The notes beneath the pieces were generated by a model. It was given only the letters and a program-made list of their open reading frames with translations, did no database searches and was not told where the DNA came from. The position numbers and the translations under genes are program-made. DNA of 64,000 nucleotides from Algivirga pacifica (GTDB lineage: Bacteria > Bacteroidota > Bacteroidia > Cytophagales > Flammeovirgaceae), in NCBI RefSeq assembly GCF_039543525.1, contig NZ_BAABJX010000024.1, forward strand, positions 62,001 to 126,000. Direction: 5' to 3'. Of the stretch, positions 45,909 through 53,971 are shown one piece after another; position 1 is the stretch's first letter, and every line of letters begins with the position of its first letter.

Positions 45909-47036
45909 TTATGCAATGGCCTCACCCATTACTTCTTCTAAAGGTTTGTATGCCAAGTTGAAAGCATCTGCTACCGCTTTGTATACCACATCACCTTTGA
46001 TGATATTCAAACCTTTCTTCAATTCTTCGTTCTCAGCGCAAGCTTTTTCCCATCCTTTATCTGCCAACTGAATCGCATAAGGAAGTGTTGCATTCGTCAA
46101 CGCTAGAGTTGATGTATAAGGTACTGCACCTGGCATGTTAGCCACGCAATAATGCAATACGCCATCAATCTCATACGTAGGCTCTGCGTGTGTCGTTGCT
46201 TTTGTTGTTTCGAAACATCCACCTTGGTCTACCGCAACGTCTACCATTACCGTACCTGGTCTCATGTCTTTCAACATATCCTTAGTGATCAAGTGAGGTG
46301 CTTTTGCTCCTGGGATCAATACTGCTCCAATAATCAAGTCAACATCTTTGATTTCATTCTTGATGTTGTACTCTGAAGACATCATCGTTTTCACGTTGGC
46401 AGGCATGATATCATCCAGTTGTCTCAAACGAGGCAAGCTGATATCCATCATCGTTACATCTGCTCCTAGTCCTGCGGCCATCTTAGCAGCCTGTGTTCCT
46501 ACGATACCACCACCAAGTACTAATACTTTCGCTGGCTTAACGCCTGGTACACCTCCCATTAGAATACCTCTTCCACCAAATGGTTTCTCTAGGTATTTCG
46601 CACCTTCCTGCGAAGCCATTCTACCTGCTACTTCAGACATAGGAATCAACAATGGAAGACTTCTGTCTACTTTCTCCACTGTTTCATATGCCAAACATAC
46701 TGGCTTCTGCTCAATCATTGCGTTTGTCAAAGGCTCGTAAGAAGCAAAGTGGAAGTAAGTGAACAGCAATTGATCTTCCTTGATCAACTTGTACTCCGGC
46801 TCAATTGGTTCTTTCACCTTCATGATCATTTCAGCGATCGCGTAAGTCTCCTCAATCGTTGGAAGAATCTTAGCACCTGCTGCAATATACTCCTCATCAG
46901 AGAATCCACTCCCTTCACCAGCAGTAGCTTGTACATACACTTCGTGTCCTCTTTTTACCAACGTTTCAGCACCGCCTGGCGTCAACGCTACACGGTTTTC
47001 GTTGTTCTTGATTTCCTTAGGTACACCGATAATCAT
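45909..47036 (-). CDS. ald: Alanine dehydrogenase
   Basis: This NAD-dependent enzyme interconverts L-alanine and pyruvate plus ammonia in the cytoplasm. The 375-residue product begins MIIGVPKEIKNNENRVALTP, the family signature. The NAD-binding motif VLGGGIVGTQAAKMAAGLGA follows, and the C-terminal region (VDVAVDQGGCFETT; CVANMPGAVPYTSTLALTNA) is typical. It stands alone, with its own terminator. Confidence 0.97.
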   Translation of the reverse strand: MIIGVPKEIKNNENRVALTPGGAETLVKRGHEVYVQATAGEGSGFSDEEYIAAGAKILPTIEETYAIAEMIMKVKEPIEPEYKLIKEDQLLFTYFHFASYEPLTNAMIEQKPVCLAYETVEKVDRSLPLLIPMSEVAGRMASQEGAKYLEKPFGGRGILMGGVPGVKPAKVLVLGGGIVGTQAAKMAAGLGADVTMMDISLPRLRQLDDIMPANVKTMMSSEYNIKNEIKDVDLIIGAVLIPGAKAPHLITKDMLKDMRPGTVMVDVAVDQGGCFETTKATTHAEPTYEIDGVLHYCVANMPGAVPYTSTLALTNATLPYAIQLADKGWEKACAENEELKKGLNIIKGDVVYKAVADAFNLAYKPLEEVMGEAIA

Positions 47037-47460
47037 GGCAATAATAACTTTAAGTTTGTGACATATAATACCTAGTCTCCCTTTGTACTTTGGCCGCAGG
47101 GATTACATCTTTATAATAATGGACGCAAAGCTAAGAATTTGAATGACATTTAATAGGTTTTCAAGATAAAATTGTACTTCCTACGTTTATTCTCATTCTC
47201 AATGAATCCTATGACAATAAGACTTTTAGCTCCATAAATTGTACTCTTATTTAGGAAAAGATTTTTTCAAAAAAATTGCACTAATATTTACACTAAAAAC
47301 ATTATTCCGATTATTTATTAAAAACAATAAAAATATTAGGTTATTTTTTAAAAAATCAATAATTGAGGTTTTTGAAAAATGAGTAGAGAAACAAGGAGTT
47401 CAGCGTATTTCACGCCCGAAAAAAAAATTACTTTTTTTGTAAGAAAGTAATGGAAGAGCA
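47037..47460. other. Non-coding AT-rich region upstream of ald
   Basis: Very AT-rich (runs of T and A near 47262-47360) with no open reading frame of note. It should hold the ald promoter, but no clear consensus is visible. Confidence 0.4.
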
Positions 47461-47461
47461 T

Positions 47462-47494
47462 AAAAAAAGGGATACACCTTAATGGTGTATCCCT
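47462..47494 (-). terminator. Terminator downstream of the M23 peptidase gene
   Basis: AGGGATACACC pairs with GGTGTATCCCT (11 bp); on the minus strand a run of seven T follows. Confidence 0.85.
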
Positions 47495-47515
47495 CTTCAC
47501 ATTTCATCTCTATTT

Positions 47516-48502
47516 TTATTCTGAATATCCCAGTGATTGCGTTTCTCTAGAAGCTCTTTCCAAAAGAATAGCATACTGTTCAGGTGAAATATCTTTCGTA
47601 AAATATTTGATTGGATTAACCGCTCTCTTTTTGTAGCGCACTTCATAATGCAAGTGAGGAGCTGTAGAGCTACCTGTATTTCCAATTTCACCAATTTTTT
47701 GACCTCTTTTTACGACCTCACCGACCTTTACATCAAACTTGGACATATGAGCATAAAGTGTTTGATAACCGTATTTATGATCAATTGTAATATGCCATCC
47801 GTAACCTCTGTTGGATTTACGTGCTTTTACAACCTTTCCATTTCCTGTCGCATAAATCGGTGTCCCTTTCTTAGCAGAGAAATCAATCCCTCTATGCATT
47901 TTCTTTACCTTATATATAGGGTGGATACGCATACCATACCCAGAAGCTAATCGCTTCATCTTCTTGTTTTCAACTGGCTGAATCGCTGGCATAGATGCTA
48001 ACATGTCTTCTTTTTCCAAGGCACGTTTAGCTACTTCATCATACGATTGAGTTTGTATAAACATCTGTCGCTTCAGGTTTTTAAGCTTCTGCTCCACCGT
48101 AACAATAGACTCTTCCTGAACTGCTCCATTCTCAAGCATTTCAAAAAGATTTTTACTACCTCCCGTTCCGGCACGTCTTACCTCCATAGCAATAGGCTCC
48201 GCACCTAATACCACACGGTAGATGTCATTGTCTCTTTCTTGAAGCACAGTCATCATCTCGTCGATAGAGGACATTTCCCCTTCTAACTTATCCAGTGCTT
48301 CCTGATAGACTTTTACCTGATTCGCTAAACGTTGTTCTTCTGCTGAAGGAAAGTATCGGTCATAGATTAATGAAAACCCAAATCCGAAGATAGAGCATAA
48401 AAAAAGTATACCTACAGCATTAAGAAAAATATCGAAGTTTGAAGTCTTTACTCTTTCATAACGACACGTTTCCGTATCGTAATAGTACTTGATTTTAGCC
48501 AT
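47516..48502 (-). CDS. M23 family metallopeptidase (peptidoglycan endopeptidase)
   Basis: The 328-residue product starts MAKIKYYYDTETCRYERV, conserved in Bacteroidota M23 proteins; the upstream extension to 48526 is unneeded. A membrane anchor (NAVGILFLCSIFGFGFSLIY) is followed by a coiled-coil region (about 55-170) and a C-terminal M23 domain with the zinc ligands in HRGIDFSAK and HLHYEV. It would cleave peptidoglycan cross-links during growth or division. The gene is divergent from alaS. Confidence 0.93.
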   Translation of the reverse strand: MAKIKYYYDTETCRYERVKTSNFDIFLNAVGILFLCSIFGFGFSLIYDRYFPSAEEQRLANQVKVYQEALDKLEGEMSSIDEMMTVLQERDNDIYRVVLGAEPIAMEVRRAGTGGSKNLFEMLENGAVQEESIVTVEQKLKNLKRQMFIQTQSYDEVAKRALEKEDMLASMPAIQPVENKKMKRLASGYGMRIHPIYKVKKMHRGIDFSAKKGTPIYATGNGKVVKARKSNRGYGWHITIDHKYGYQTLYAHMSKFDVKVGEVVKRGQKIGEIGNTGSSTAPHLHYEVRYKKRAVNPIKYFTKDISPEQYAILLERASRETQSLGYSE

Positions 48503-48888
48503 ACTAAATCTAAGTTCGTTATTCAATCCAACCCCTCCATCCTAATATTCACAATTTTGAAAGGCCCTAATGTACGAAATTGAAAACCTAAAAACCAAAT
48601 ATTGAGAATAAGGCTTTGAATAAGTATTCATTAATTCATTACCTATGTAAGGTAATACACTCACTGTAAAGCCTCTACAAGGCCCTTCTCCTTATGATAA
48701 TATTATTTTGAAAGGTGGATTAACCGGTCAAAAACAGAAAAAAAGAAAAATTTTGGGAATCCCTCCTCATACTACACTAACGGATTTTTTCCAAACTTAT
48801 TCCACAACCGCTAATTTCTTATAACTTTGCGGAGATAATTATATTAGCATAAGAAGAAATACAAATTTCCTACCATATTTTGTAAACA
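48503..48888. promoter_or_regulatory. Divergent promoter region; TAnnTTTG box for alaS
   Basis: TAACTTTG at 48822-48829 matches the -7 consensus and lies 60 bp before alaS; TTAT at 48797-48800 is a poor -33 box at 21 bp spacing. The M23 gene promoter must lie on the other side but is not clear. No other feature is seen. Confidence 0.5.
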
Positions 48889-51504
48889 ATGGATGCGAAA
48901 ACAATAAGAAATACATTCCTCAATTTTTTTAAGGAAAAACAACACGAGATCGTACCCTCGGCTCCTATGGTTGTCAAGAACGATCCTACCCTGATGTTTA
49001 CGAATGCAGGGATGAATCAATTCAAGGATTACTTTTTAGGCAATAAAATCGCTGAAAACACTAGAGTAACGGATACACAAAAATGTCTCCGTGTTTCTGG
49101 AAAGCACAATGATCTGGAGGAAGTAGGTATCGACACCTATCACCACACCATGTTTGAGATGCTAGGAAACTGGTCTTTTGGTGATTACTTCAAGAAAGAA
49201 GCCATTGCCTGGGCTTGGGAACTATTAACGGAACGTTATAATCTTCCTAAAGACAGAATGTATGTTACCGTCTTTGAAGGCGACAAAGATGATAACCTTG
49301 AAGTTGACGCAGAAGCTGCTGAATATTGGAAAGAATTTATCGAGGAAGATCGTATTCTACTGGCATCCAAAAAAGATAACTTCTGGGAAATGGGTGACCA
49401 AGGACCTTGTGGCCCTTGTTCTGAAATTCATATTGACCTGAGATCTGATGAAGATATTGCTAAAATACCAGGTAAAGAGTTGGTCAATGCAGATCACCCA
49501 TTAGTTGTAGAAATCTGGAACCTTGTATTTATACAGTTTAATAGAAAAGCTGACGGTAGTCTTGTTTCCCTTCCTGCTAAGCACGTAGATACAGGTATGG
49601 GCTTTGAGCGTCTGGCAATGGCTATTCAAGGAAAACAGTCTAACTATGATACTGACGTATTCCAACCATTGATTCAGCATCTAGCAAAGAAAGCGGGAGT
49701 AACTTACGGAAATGACGAAAAACTGGATATTGCGATCCGAGTGATTGCTGACCATATCCGTGCCATCACTTTTGCTATTGCTGATGGTCAGTTACCGTCT
49801 AACAATAAAGCGGGGTATGTCATCCGCCGTATATTGAGAAGAGCCGTACGTTATGGCTATACCTTCCTACAATTTGATGCACCATTCATGTACGAATTGG
49901 TTGATATTTTGGCAGGACAATTCAATGAGGTATTCCCTGAGGTAGAAGCGCAGAAAGACCTTATCCAGAAAGTTGTAAAGCAAGAGGAAGTCGCTTTCCT
50001 TAGAACTCTGGAGAAAGGATTAAAAATCCTTAACGATCTGATGGATACACATAAAAGTGAAAAAGTAATCCCAGGTCGTGAGGCATTCGCCCTTTACGAT
50101 ACTTATGGATTTCCATTTGACCTAACCTCTCTTATTGCCAGAGAAAATGACTTTGGAGTAGATGAGAAAGGGTTTAATGAAGCCATGCAAGAGCAAAAGA
50201 ATCGTTCCAGAGAAGATGCCGCTTCTGAAAGAGGTGACTGGATGGTTGTACATGAGGACGACGCTGTAGAATTTGTGGGGTATGATGCCACAAATTGCCA
50301 TGCAAGAATCCTTCGTTACAGAGAAGTAACCGAAAAGAAAAAGACTATTTATCAACTTGTACTTGATCAAACCCCATTCTATGCAGAAGGTGGTGGACAA
50401 GTAGGGGATAAGGGTACATTAACCTCCGGAGAAGAGAAAATTGCCATTTTCGATACTAAAAAAGAGAATGACTTGATTATCCACTTTGCCAATAAGCTTC
50501 CATCTAACCTGGAGCAAGAAGTATATTGTGAAGTAGATACTGCAAGAAGAAAGCTGACTGAAAACAACCACTCAGCAACTCACCTAATGCACGCTGCCTT
50601 ACAAGAAGTATTAGGAGAGCATGTCGCACAGAAAGGTTCTTTGGTAAACGATCAACTTCTTCGCTTTGACTTCTCTCATTTCCAAAAAGTAACGGACGAG
50701 GAAATCGCTCAGATTGAAAAACTGGTTAATGAAAAAATCAGAGAGAACATTCAACTGAATGAGCAACGTAGTATTCCTATTGAGGAAGCGAAAGCGATGG
50801 GAGCTACAGCGCTATTTGGTGAGAAATACGGAGATTTTGTTCGTGTGATTGCTTTTGACAAAGACTACTCTATTGAGCTTTGTGGTGGTACACACGTTGA
50901 TGCTACCGGACAAATTGGTTTATTCAAAATCACTTCTGAAAGTTCTGTAGCTGCAGGTGTAAGACGTATCGAAGCGGTAACCGCTGAAGCTGCTGAAGCT
51001 TATATCAACGAACAGTTGGCATTGCTTAATGAGGTTAGAGAGTTATTGAAAAATCCTAAAGACCTTACAAAGTCGTTGACAGACCTTACAGAAGAGAAGG
51101 CTACTTTGACGAAAGAGGTAGAAGCGCTTCGTAACAAAGAACTACAAGCGATGAAAGCTGCCATTGTACAGGAGGCTGTTCAAAAAGAACAATACAACTT
51201 TATCGCTAAAAAAGTCAGCTTGCCTAATGCTCAAGCATTAAAACAACTGGCTTATGATATCAAAGCTGTAGTCGACAACGTATTTCTGGTATTAGCTGCC
51301 GATATCAATGGTAAACCACAAGTAGCCGTAATGATTGACGAGGAAGTTGTAAAAACAGCCTCTTTACATGCTGGACAACTTGTAAAAGAGCTTGCCAAAG
51401 AGATCAAAGGTGGGGGAGGAGGACAACCTTTCTTCGCTACCGCAGGAGGTAAGGACATCAATGGTCTTGATGCCGTGATTGAGAAAGCCAATGGCTTAGC
51501 TTAA
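48889..51504 (+). CDS. alaS: Alanyl-tRNA synthetase
   Basis: This class II synthetase charges tRNA-Ala and edits mischarged Ser. The 871-residue product begins MDAKTIRNTFLNFF, has the catalytic domain (PTLMFTNAGMNQFKD; DQGPCGPCSEIH), the editing-domain zinc site (HSATHLMHAAL with the later ELCGGTHVDATGQIG), and the C-terminal C-Ala domain with GGGGGGQPFFATAGGK. Length is normal. A strong terminator follows. Confidence 0.98.
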   Translation: MDAKTIRNTFLNFFKEKQHEIVPSAPMVVKNDPTLMFTNAGMNQFKDYFLGNKIAENTRVTDTQKCLRVSGKHNDLEEVGIDTYHHTMFEMLGNWSFGDYFKKEAIAWAWELLTERYNLPKDRMYVTVFEGDKDDNLEVDAEAAEYWKEFIEEDRILLASKKDNFWEMGDQGPCGPCSEIHIDLRSDEDIAKIPGKELVNADHPLVVEIWNLVFIQFNRKADGSLVSLPAKHVDTGMGFERLAMAIQGKQSNYDTDVFQPLIQHLAKKAGVTYGNDEKLDIAIRVIADHIRAITFAIADGQLPSNNKAGYVIRRILRRAVRYGYTFLQFDAPFMYELVDILAGQFNEVFPEVEAQKDLIQKVVKQEEVAFLRTLEKGLKILNDLMDTHKSEKVIPGREAFALYDTYGFPFDLTSLIARENDFGVDEKGFNEAMQEQKNRSREDAASERGDWMVVHEDDAVEFVGYDATNCHARILRYREVTEKKKTIYQLVLDQTPFYAEGGGQVGDKGTLTSGEEKIAIFDTKKENDLIIHFANKLPSNLEQEVYCEVDTARRKLTENNHSATHLMHAALQEVLGEHVAQKGSLVNDQLLRFDFSHFQKVTDEEIAQIEKLVNEKIRENIQLNEQRSIPIEEAKAMGATALFGEKYGDFVRVIAFDKDYSIELCGGTHVDATGQIGLFKITSESSVAAGVRRIEAVTAEAAEAYINEQLALLNEVRELLKNPKDLTKSLTDLTEEKATLTKEVEALRNKELQAMKAAIVQEAVQKEQYNFIAKKVSLPNAQALKQLAYDIKAVVDNVFLVLAADINGKPQVAVMIDEEVVKTASLHAGQLVKELAKEIKGGGGGQPFFATAGGKDINGLDAVIEKANGLA

Positions 51505-51519
51505 ACAGACTTTATAAAG

Positions 51520-51549
51520 AAGGCACACGATTTATCGTGTGCCTTTTCT
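51520..51549 (+). terminator. Terminator after alaS
   Basis: AAGGCACACGA-TTTA-TCGTGTGCCTT forms an 11-bp stem followed by TTCTCTTT. Confidence 0.85.
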
Positions 51550-51602
51550 CTTTATGTTGTATCTTGTTAGATATTCATCAAAATTGTTTTGACCGAAAGC
51601 TT

Positions 51603-52196
51603 ATGTTTACAGGAATTATTGAAGCACTTGGAAAGCTGATCAGCATTGAAAAGGATCAAGAGAACTACATTCTAACCGTAGAGTCTTCTATCTCAAATGA
51701 ACTGAAAATTGACCAAAGCCTTGCACACAATGGTGTTTGCTTGACTGTGACCAAGGTAGAGGACAATACCCATCAAGTAGTAGCTATATATGAAACACTA
51801 CAAAAAACCAACATTGGTACACTCAAATCAGGTGATCTTTTGAACCTAGAAAGATGTACCCCAGCCAATGGTCGATTTGATGGGCATATCGTACAAGGGC
51901 ACGTAGACCAAGTCGCCACTTGTATTGATAAGAAAGACGAACAAGGTAGTTGGAGATTCACCTTTGAATATGACCCAACCAAAGGCAATTTTACAGTAGA
52001 AAAAGGGTCCATTACTATCAATGGTACCAGCCTTACTGTTGTGGATGATAAAGAGGGACAGTTCAGTGTAGCTATTATCCCTTATACTTATGAGCATACA
52101 AGTTTTAAAAACATTGAAATCGGCTCCAAGGTCAATCTTGAGTTTGATATCGTAGGAAAGTATATTCAAAAGATGATGGCCAAGCAATCATCTTAA
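51603..52196 (+). CDS. ribE: Riboflavin synthase, alpha subunit
   Basis: This enzyme dismutates two 6,7-dimethyl-8-ribityllumazine molecules to riboflavin. The 197-residue product starts MFTGIIEALGKL, the universal N-terminus; the open frame to 51537 overlaps the alaS terminator. Two lumazine-binding repeats are visible (about 1-95 with LAHNGVCLTVT, and 96-190 with GHIVQGHVDQVA and GTSLTVV). No FMN riboswitch is apparent upstream. Confidence 0.97.
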   Translation: MFTGIIEALGKLISIEKDQENYILTVESSISNELKIDQSLAHNGVCLTVTKVEDNTHQVVAIYETLQKTNIGTLKSGDLLNLERCTPANGRFDGHIVQGHVDQVATCIDKKDEQGSWRFTFEYDPTKGNFTVEKGSITINGTSLTVVDDKEGQFSVAIIPYTYEHTSFKNIEIGSKVNLEFDIVGKYIQKMMAKQSS

Positions 52197-52205
52197 ATCA
52201 TAAAC

Positions 52206-52235
52206 TGTAGGAATTATAATAATTCCTACACCTTT
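52206..52235 (+). terminator. Terminator after ribE
   Basis: TGTAGGAATTAT and ATAATTCCTACA form a nearly loopless 12-bp palindrome followed by CCTTTT. Confidence 0.65.
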
Positions 52236-52269
52236 TATCCTTATTTACTTTATCGCTTACTATTGTAAC

Positions 52270-52959
52270 ATGAACTGTATTATCGTAGACGACGAAGAGG
52301 TATCAAGAATGATCATTAAAGACTTCGTACAAAGAACCCCTTCTCTCCAACTTATTGCAGAATGCGAAAATGCAATAGAGGCCTTTAATATCCTCAAAGA
52401 ACAATCTATTGATGTTGTCTTTCTTGATATTGAAATGCCCGGAATGAGCGGCATTGAACTCGTACAGTCTCTAGACAGTTTACCTCAAATAGTTCTTATT
52501 ACTGGACGAAAAGATTTCGGGGCTGAAGCCTTTGAATACAGCCTTACCGACTACCTTATCAAACCTATTTCTTACCCCCGCTTTCTCAAAGCGGTAAAAA
52601 AAGCAGAAGATAACCTAAAACAGGATATTCTGGATACTCAAGGAAGTGAAGAAACGATCTATATCAAATCTGACAATAAGATTGTTCGTATCCTACTGAC
52701 TGATATCTACTTTGTAGAAGCCCTTTCTGATTATGTCATCCTAAACATGGAAAGCAAAAAGTATGTCATTCACTCTACTATGAAAGGGCTAATGGAGAAG
52801 CTTCCCCAAAACACCTTCTCTCGTGTACATCGCTCCTATATTGTCAACTTATCTAAAATCGACAGTATTGAGGATATGATGATTATTATGCCTCAAAAGG
52901 AAATTCCAATCGGAAACTCTTATAAGTCAAAATTCTTATCAAAACTGAATATCCTTTAA
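52270..52959 (+). CDS. LytTR family response regulator
   Basis: The 229-residue product has an N-terminal receiver domain with the acidic pair D7-D8, phospho-acceptor D53 (FLDIEMPGMSG), T78 and K98 (LIKPI), and a C-terminal LytTR DNA-binding domain (IYIKSDNKIVRILLTDIYFVEAL...YIVNLSKIDSI...IPIGNSY). No histidine kinase is adjacent. Such regulators in Bacteroidota include the T9SS regulator PorX family relatives, but this one has the LytTR output instead. It lies just upstream of the tRNA-like array. Confidence 0.93.
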   Translation: MNCIIVDDEEVSRMIIKDFVQRTPSLQLIAECENAIEAFNILKEQSIDVVFLDIEMPGMSGIELVQSLDSLPQIVLITGRKDFGAEAFEYSLTDYLIKPISYPRFLKAVKKAEDNLKQDILDTQGSEETIYIKSDNKIVRILLTDIYFVEALSDYVILNMESKKYVIHSTMKGLMEKLPQNTFSRVHRSYIVNLSKIDSIEDMMIIMPQKEIPIGNSYKSKFLSKLNIL

Positions 52960-53129
52960 TATAAATCAACGTTTTTGATTGATATAATAGATCAAATCAA
53001 AATATTATTCCGATTTCATTTAAAAATTACTAATACACAGCCCATATCTGTGTATTTTTTTATGCTTTTCATAAAAAAATACTTTGTTATTTGTTATTAT
53101 GAAAACATTTAATCTTTTTATTTAGAATA

Positions 53130-53161
53130 TTTGCAAAACAAACGATCCTTTATTTACTTTG
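53130..53161 (+). promoter_or_regulatory. Probable promoter of the tRNA-like array
   Basis: TTTG at 53130-53133 and TACTTTG at 53155-53161 resemble the -33 and -7 boxes with 21-bp spacing; the second is one base shorter than the consensus TAnnTTTG. Transcription would begin some 40 nt before the first tRNA-like copy. Confidence 0.4.
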
Positions 53162-53210
53162 TATCAACAAGAAAGGGAAATGATTAGAAGAATCGCAAAC
53201 CCTACTACAC

Positions 53211-53350
53211 TGTAAGGTGATGAAACTGGCAGACATGCCCTCCTGTCTCGAGGGTGGAGAGTCCAGAATAAAGACCTAAGGATTTGACAGTCCACTGCCA
53301 AATCTTTATTTCCTAACTGCTCCGTGGAGGTTCGAATCCTCCTCTTACAG
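53211..53350 (+). tRNA. tRNA-like RNA with a giant variable arm, copy 1 (anticodon GTC)
   Basis: The sequence folds into a cloverleaf: acceptor TGTAAGG/TCTTACA (53211-53217 with 53343-53349), D-stem ATG/CAT around AAACTGGCAGA, anticodon stem CCCTC/GAGGG with loop CTGTCTC (anticodon GTC at 53245-53247), and T-arm GGAGG-TTCGAAT-CCTCC (53326-53342). Base 73 is G. Between anticodon and T arms lie 71 nt (53255-53325) that form an elongated hairpin: GGAG/CTCC, AATAAAG/CTTTATT, and GATTTGACAG/CTGCCAAATC with one mismatch. The D-loop matches the host tRNA-Leu at 9 of 11 positions. Position 37 is U. Function is unknown; a true tRNA, an allo-tRNA or a non-coding tRNA-scaffold RNA are all possible. Confidence 0.78.
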
Positions 53351-53387
53351 CTCTATCGAAAACGATAGCTCTAAAAATACACCACAC

Positions 53388-53527
53388 TGTAAGGTGATGA
53401 AACTGGCAGACATGCCCTCCTGTCTCGAGGGTGGAGAGTCCAGAATAAAGACCTAAGGATTTGACAGTCCGCTGCCAAATCTTTATTTCCTAACTGCTCC
53501 GTGGAGGTTCGAATCCTCCTCTTACAG
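53388..53527 (+). tRNA. tRNA-like RNA with a giant variable arm, copy 2 (anticodon GTC)
   Basis: It is identical to copy 1 except for G instead of A in the apical loop of the variable-arm hairpin. The repeat distance is 177 bp. Copy 1 and copy 2 are separated by 37 nt that hold the hairpin CTATCG-AAAA-CGATAG, a likely processing or termination signal. Confidence 0.78.
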
Positions 53528-53564
53528 CTCTATCGAAAACGATAGCTTTAAAAATACACTACAC

Positions 53565-53704
53565 TGTAAGGTGATGAAACTGGCAGACATGCCCTCCTGT
53601 CTCGAGGGTGGAGAGTCCAGAATAAAGACCTAAGGATTTGACAGTCCGCTGCCAAATCTTTATTTCCTAACTGCTCCGTGGAGGTTCGAATCCTCCTCTT
53701 ACAG
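53565..53704 (+). tRNA. tRNA-like RNA with a giant variable arm, copy 3 (anticodon GTC)
   Basis: It is identical to copy 2. The spacer before it differs from the first spacer by two bases and keeps the CTATCG-AAAA-CGATAG hairpin. The sequence after it is unrelated, but again can form a small hairpin (GGTT-AAT-AACC). Confidence 0.78.
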
Positions 53705-53751
53705 CAAATACTTGTTTGGTTAATAACCCAAATACTATTTTATCTCTATAC

Positions 53752-53892
53752 TGTGAGGTGATGAAACTGGCAGACATGCCCTCCTGTCTCGAGGGTGGAG
53801 AGTTTCGGGATAAAGACTTAAGGATTTGACGGCTCGCTGCCAAATCTTTATTTTCTAACCGCTCCGTGGAGGTTCGAATCCTCCCCTTACAG
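53752..53892 (+). tRNA. tRNA-like RNA with a giant variable arm, copy 4 (diverged)
   Basis: This 141-nt copy carries about a dozen differences from copies 1-3. In the acceptor stem, pair 4 is G-U instead of A-U and pair 7 is G-C instead of G-U, so pairing is kept. D-loop, anticodon stem and loop, and T-arm are unchanged. In the variable arm the changes (TTCGGGATAAAG; GACGGCTCGCTG; TTTTCTAACC) mostly retain pairing through G-U pairs, although the short AGT/ACT pairing weakens. It is followed by a strong terminator. Confidence 0.75.
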
Positions 53893-53917
53893 CAATATTT
53901 TACTCCCTGTAACTGAG

Positions 53918-53960
53918 AAATCCCTTGATATTATTTATGATATCAAGGGATTTTCTTTTT
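53918..53960. terminator. Strong terminator of the tRNA-like array
   Basis: AAATCCCTTGATAT (53918-53931) pairs with ATATCAAGGGATTT (53940-53953) over 14 bp and is followed by TCTTTTTT. It also lies at the end of the convergent M28 peptidase gene. Confidence 0.88.
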
Positions 53961-53971
53961 TAGTTCTTCTT

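Noticed and set aside
51505..51602. FMN riboswitch upstream of ribE
   Set aside because: The interval is under 100 bp, occupied by the alaS terminator, and shows no RFN-element motifs.
53255..53325. Group I or other intron in the tRNA-like genes
   Set aside because: The insertion is only 71 nt, lies in the variable region and not in the anticodon loop, and forms a simple hairpin; it is too short for a group I intron.
53211..53350. tRNA-Sec or tmRNA
   Set aside because: The D-stem has 3 bp and the anticodon is GTC, not TCA; there is no tag reading frame or pseudoknot chain expected of tmRNA.
53211..53892. CRISPR array
   Set aside because: The repeated unit is 140 nt with a cloverleaf fold and spacers are nearly identical to each other, unlike CRISPR repeats and unique spacers; no cas gene is near.
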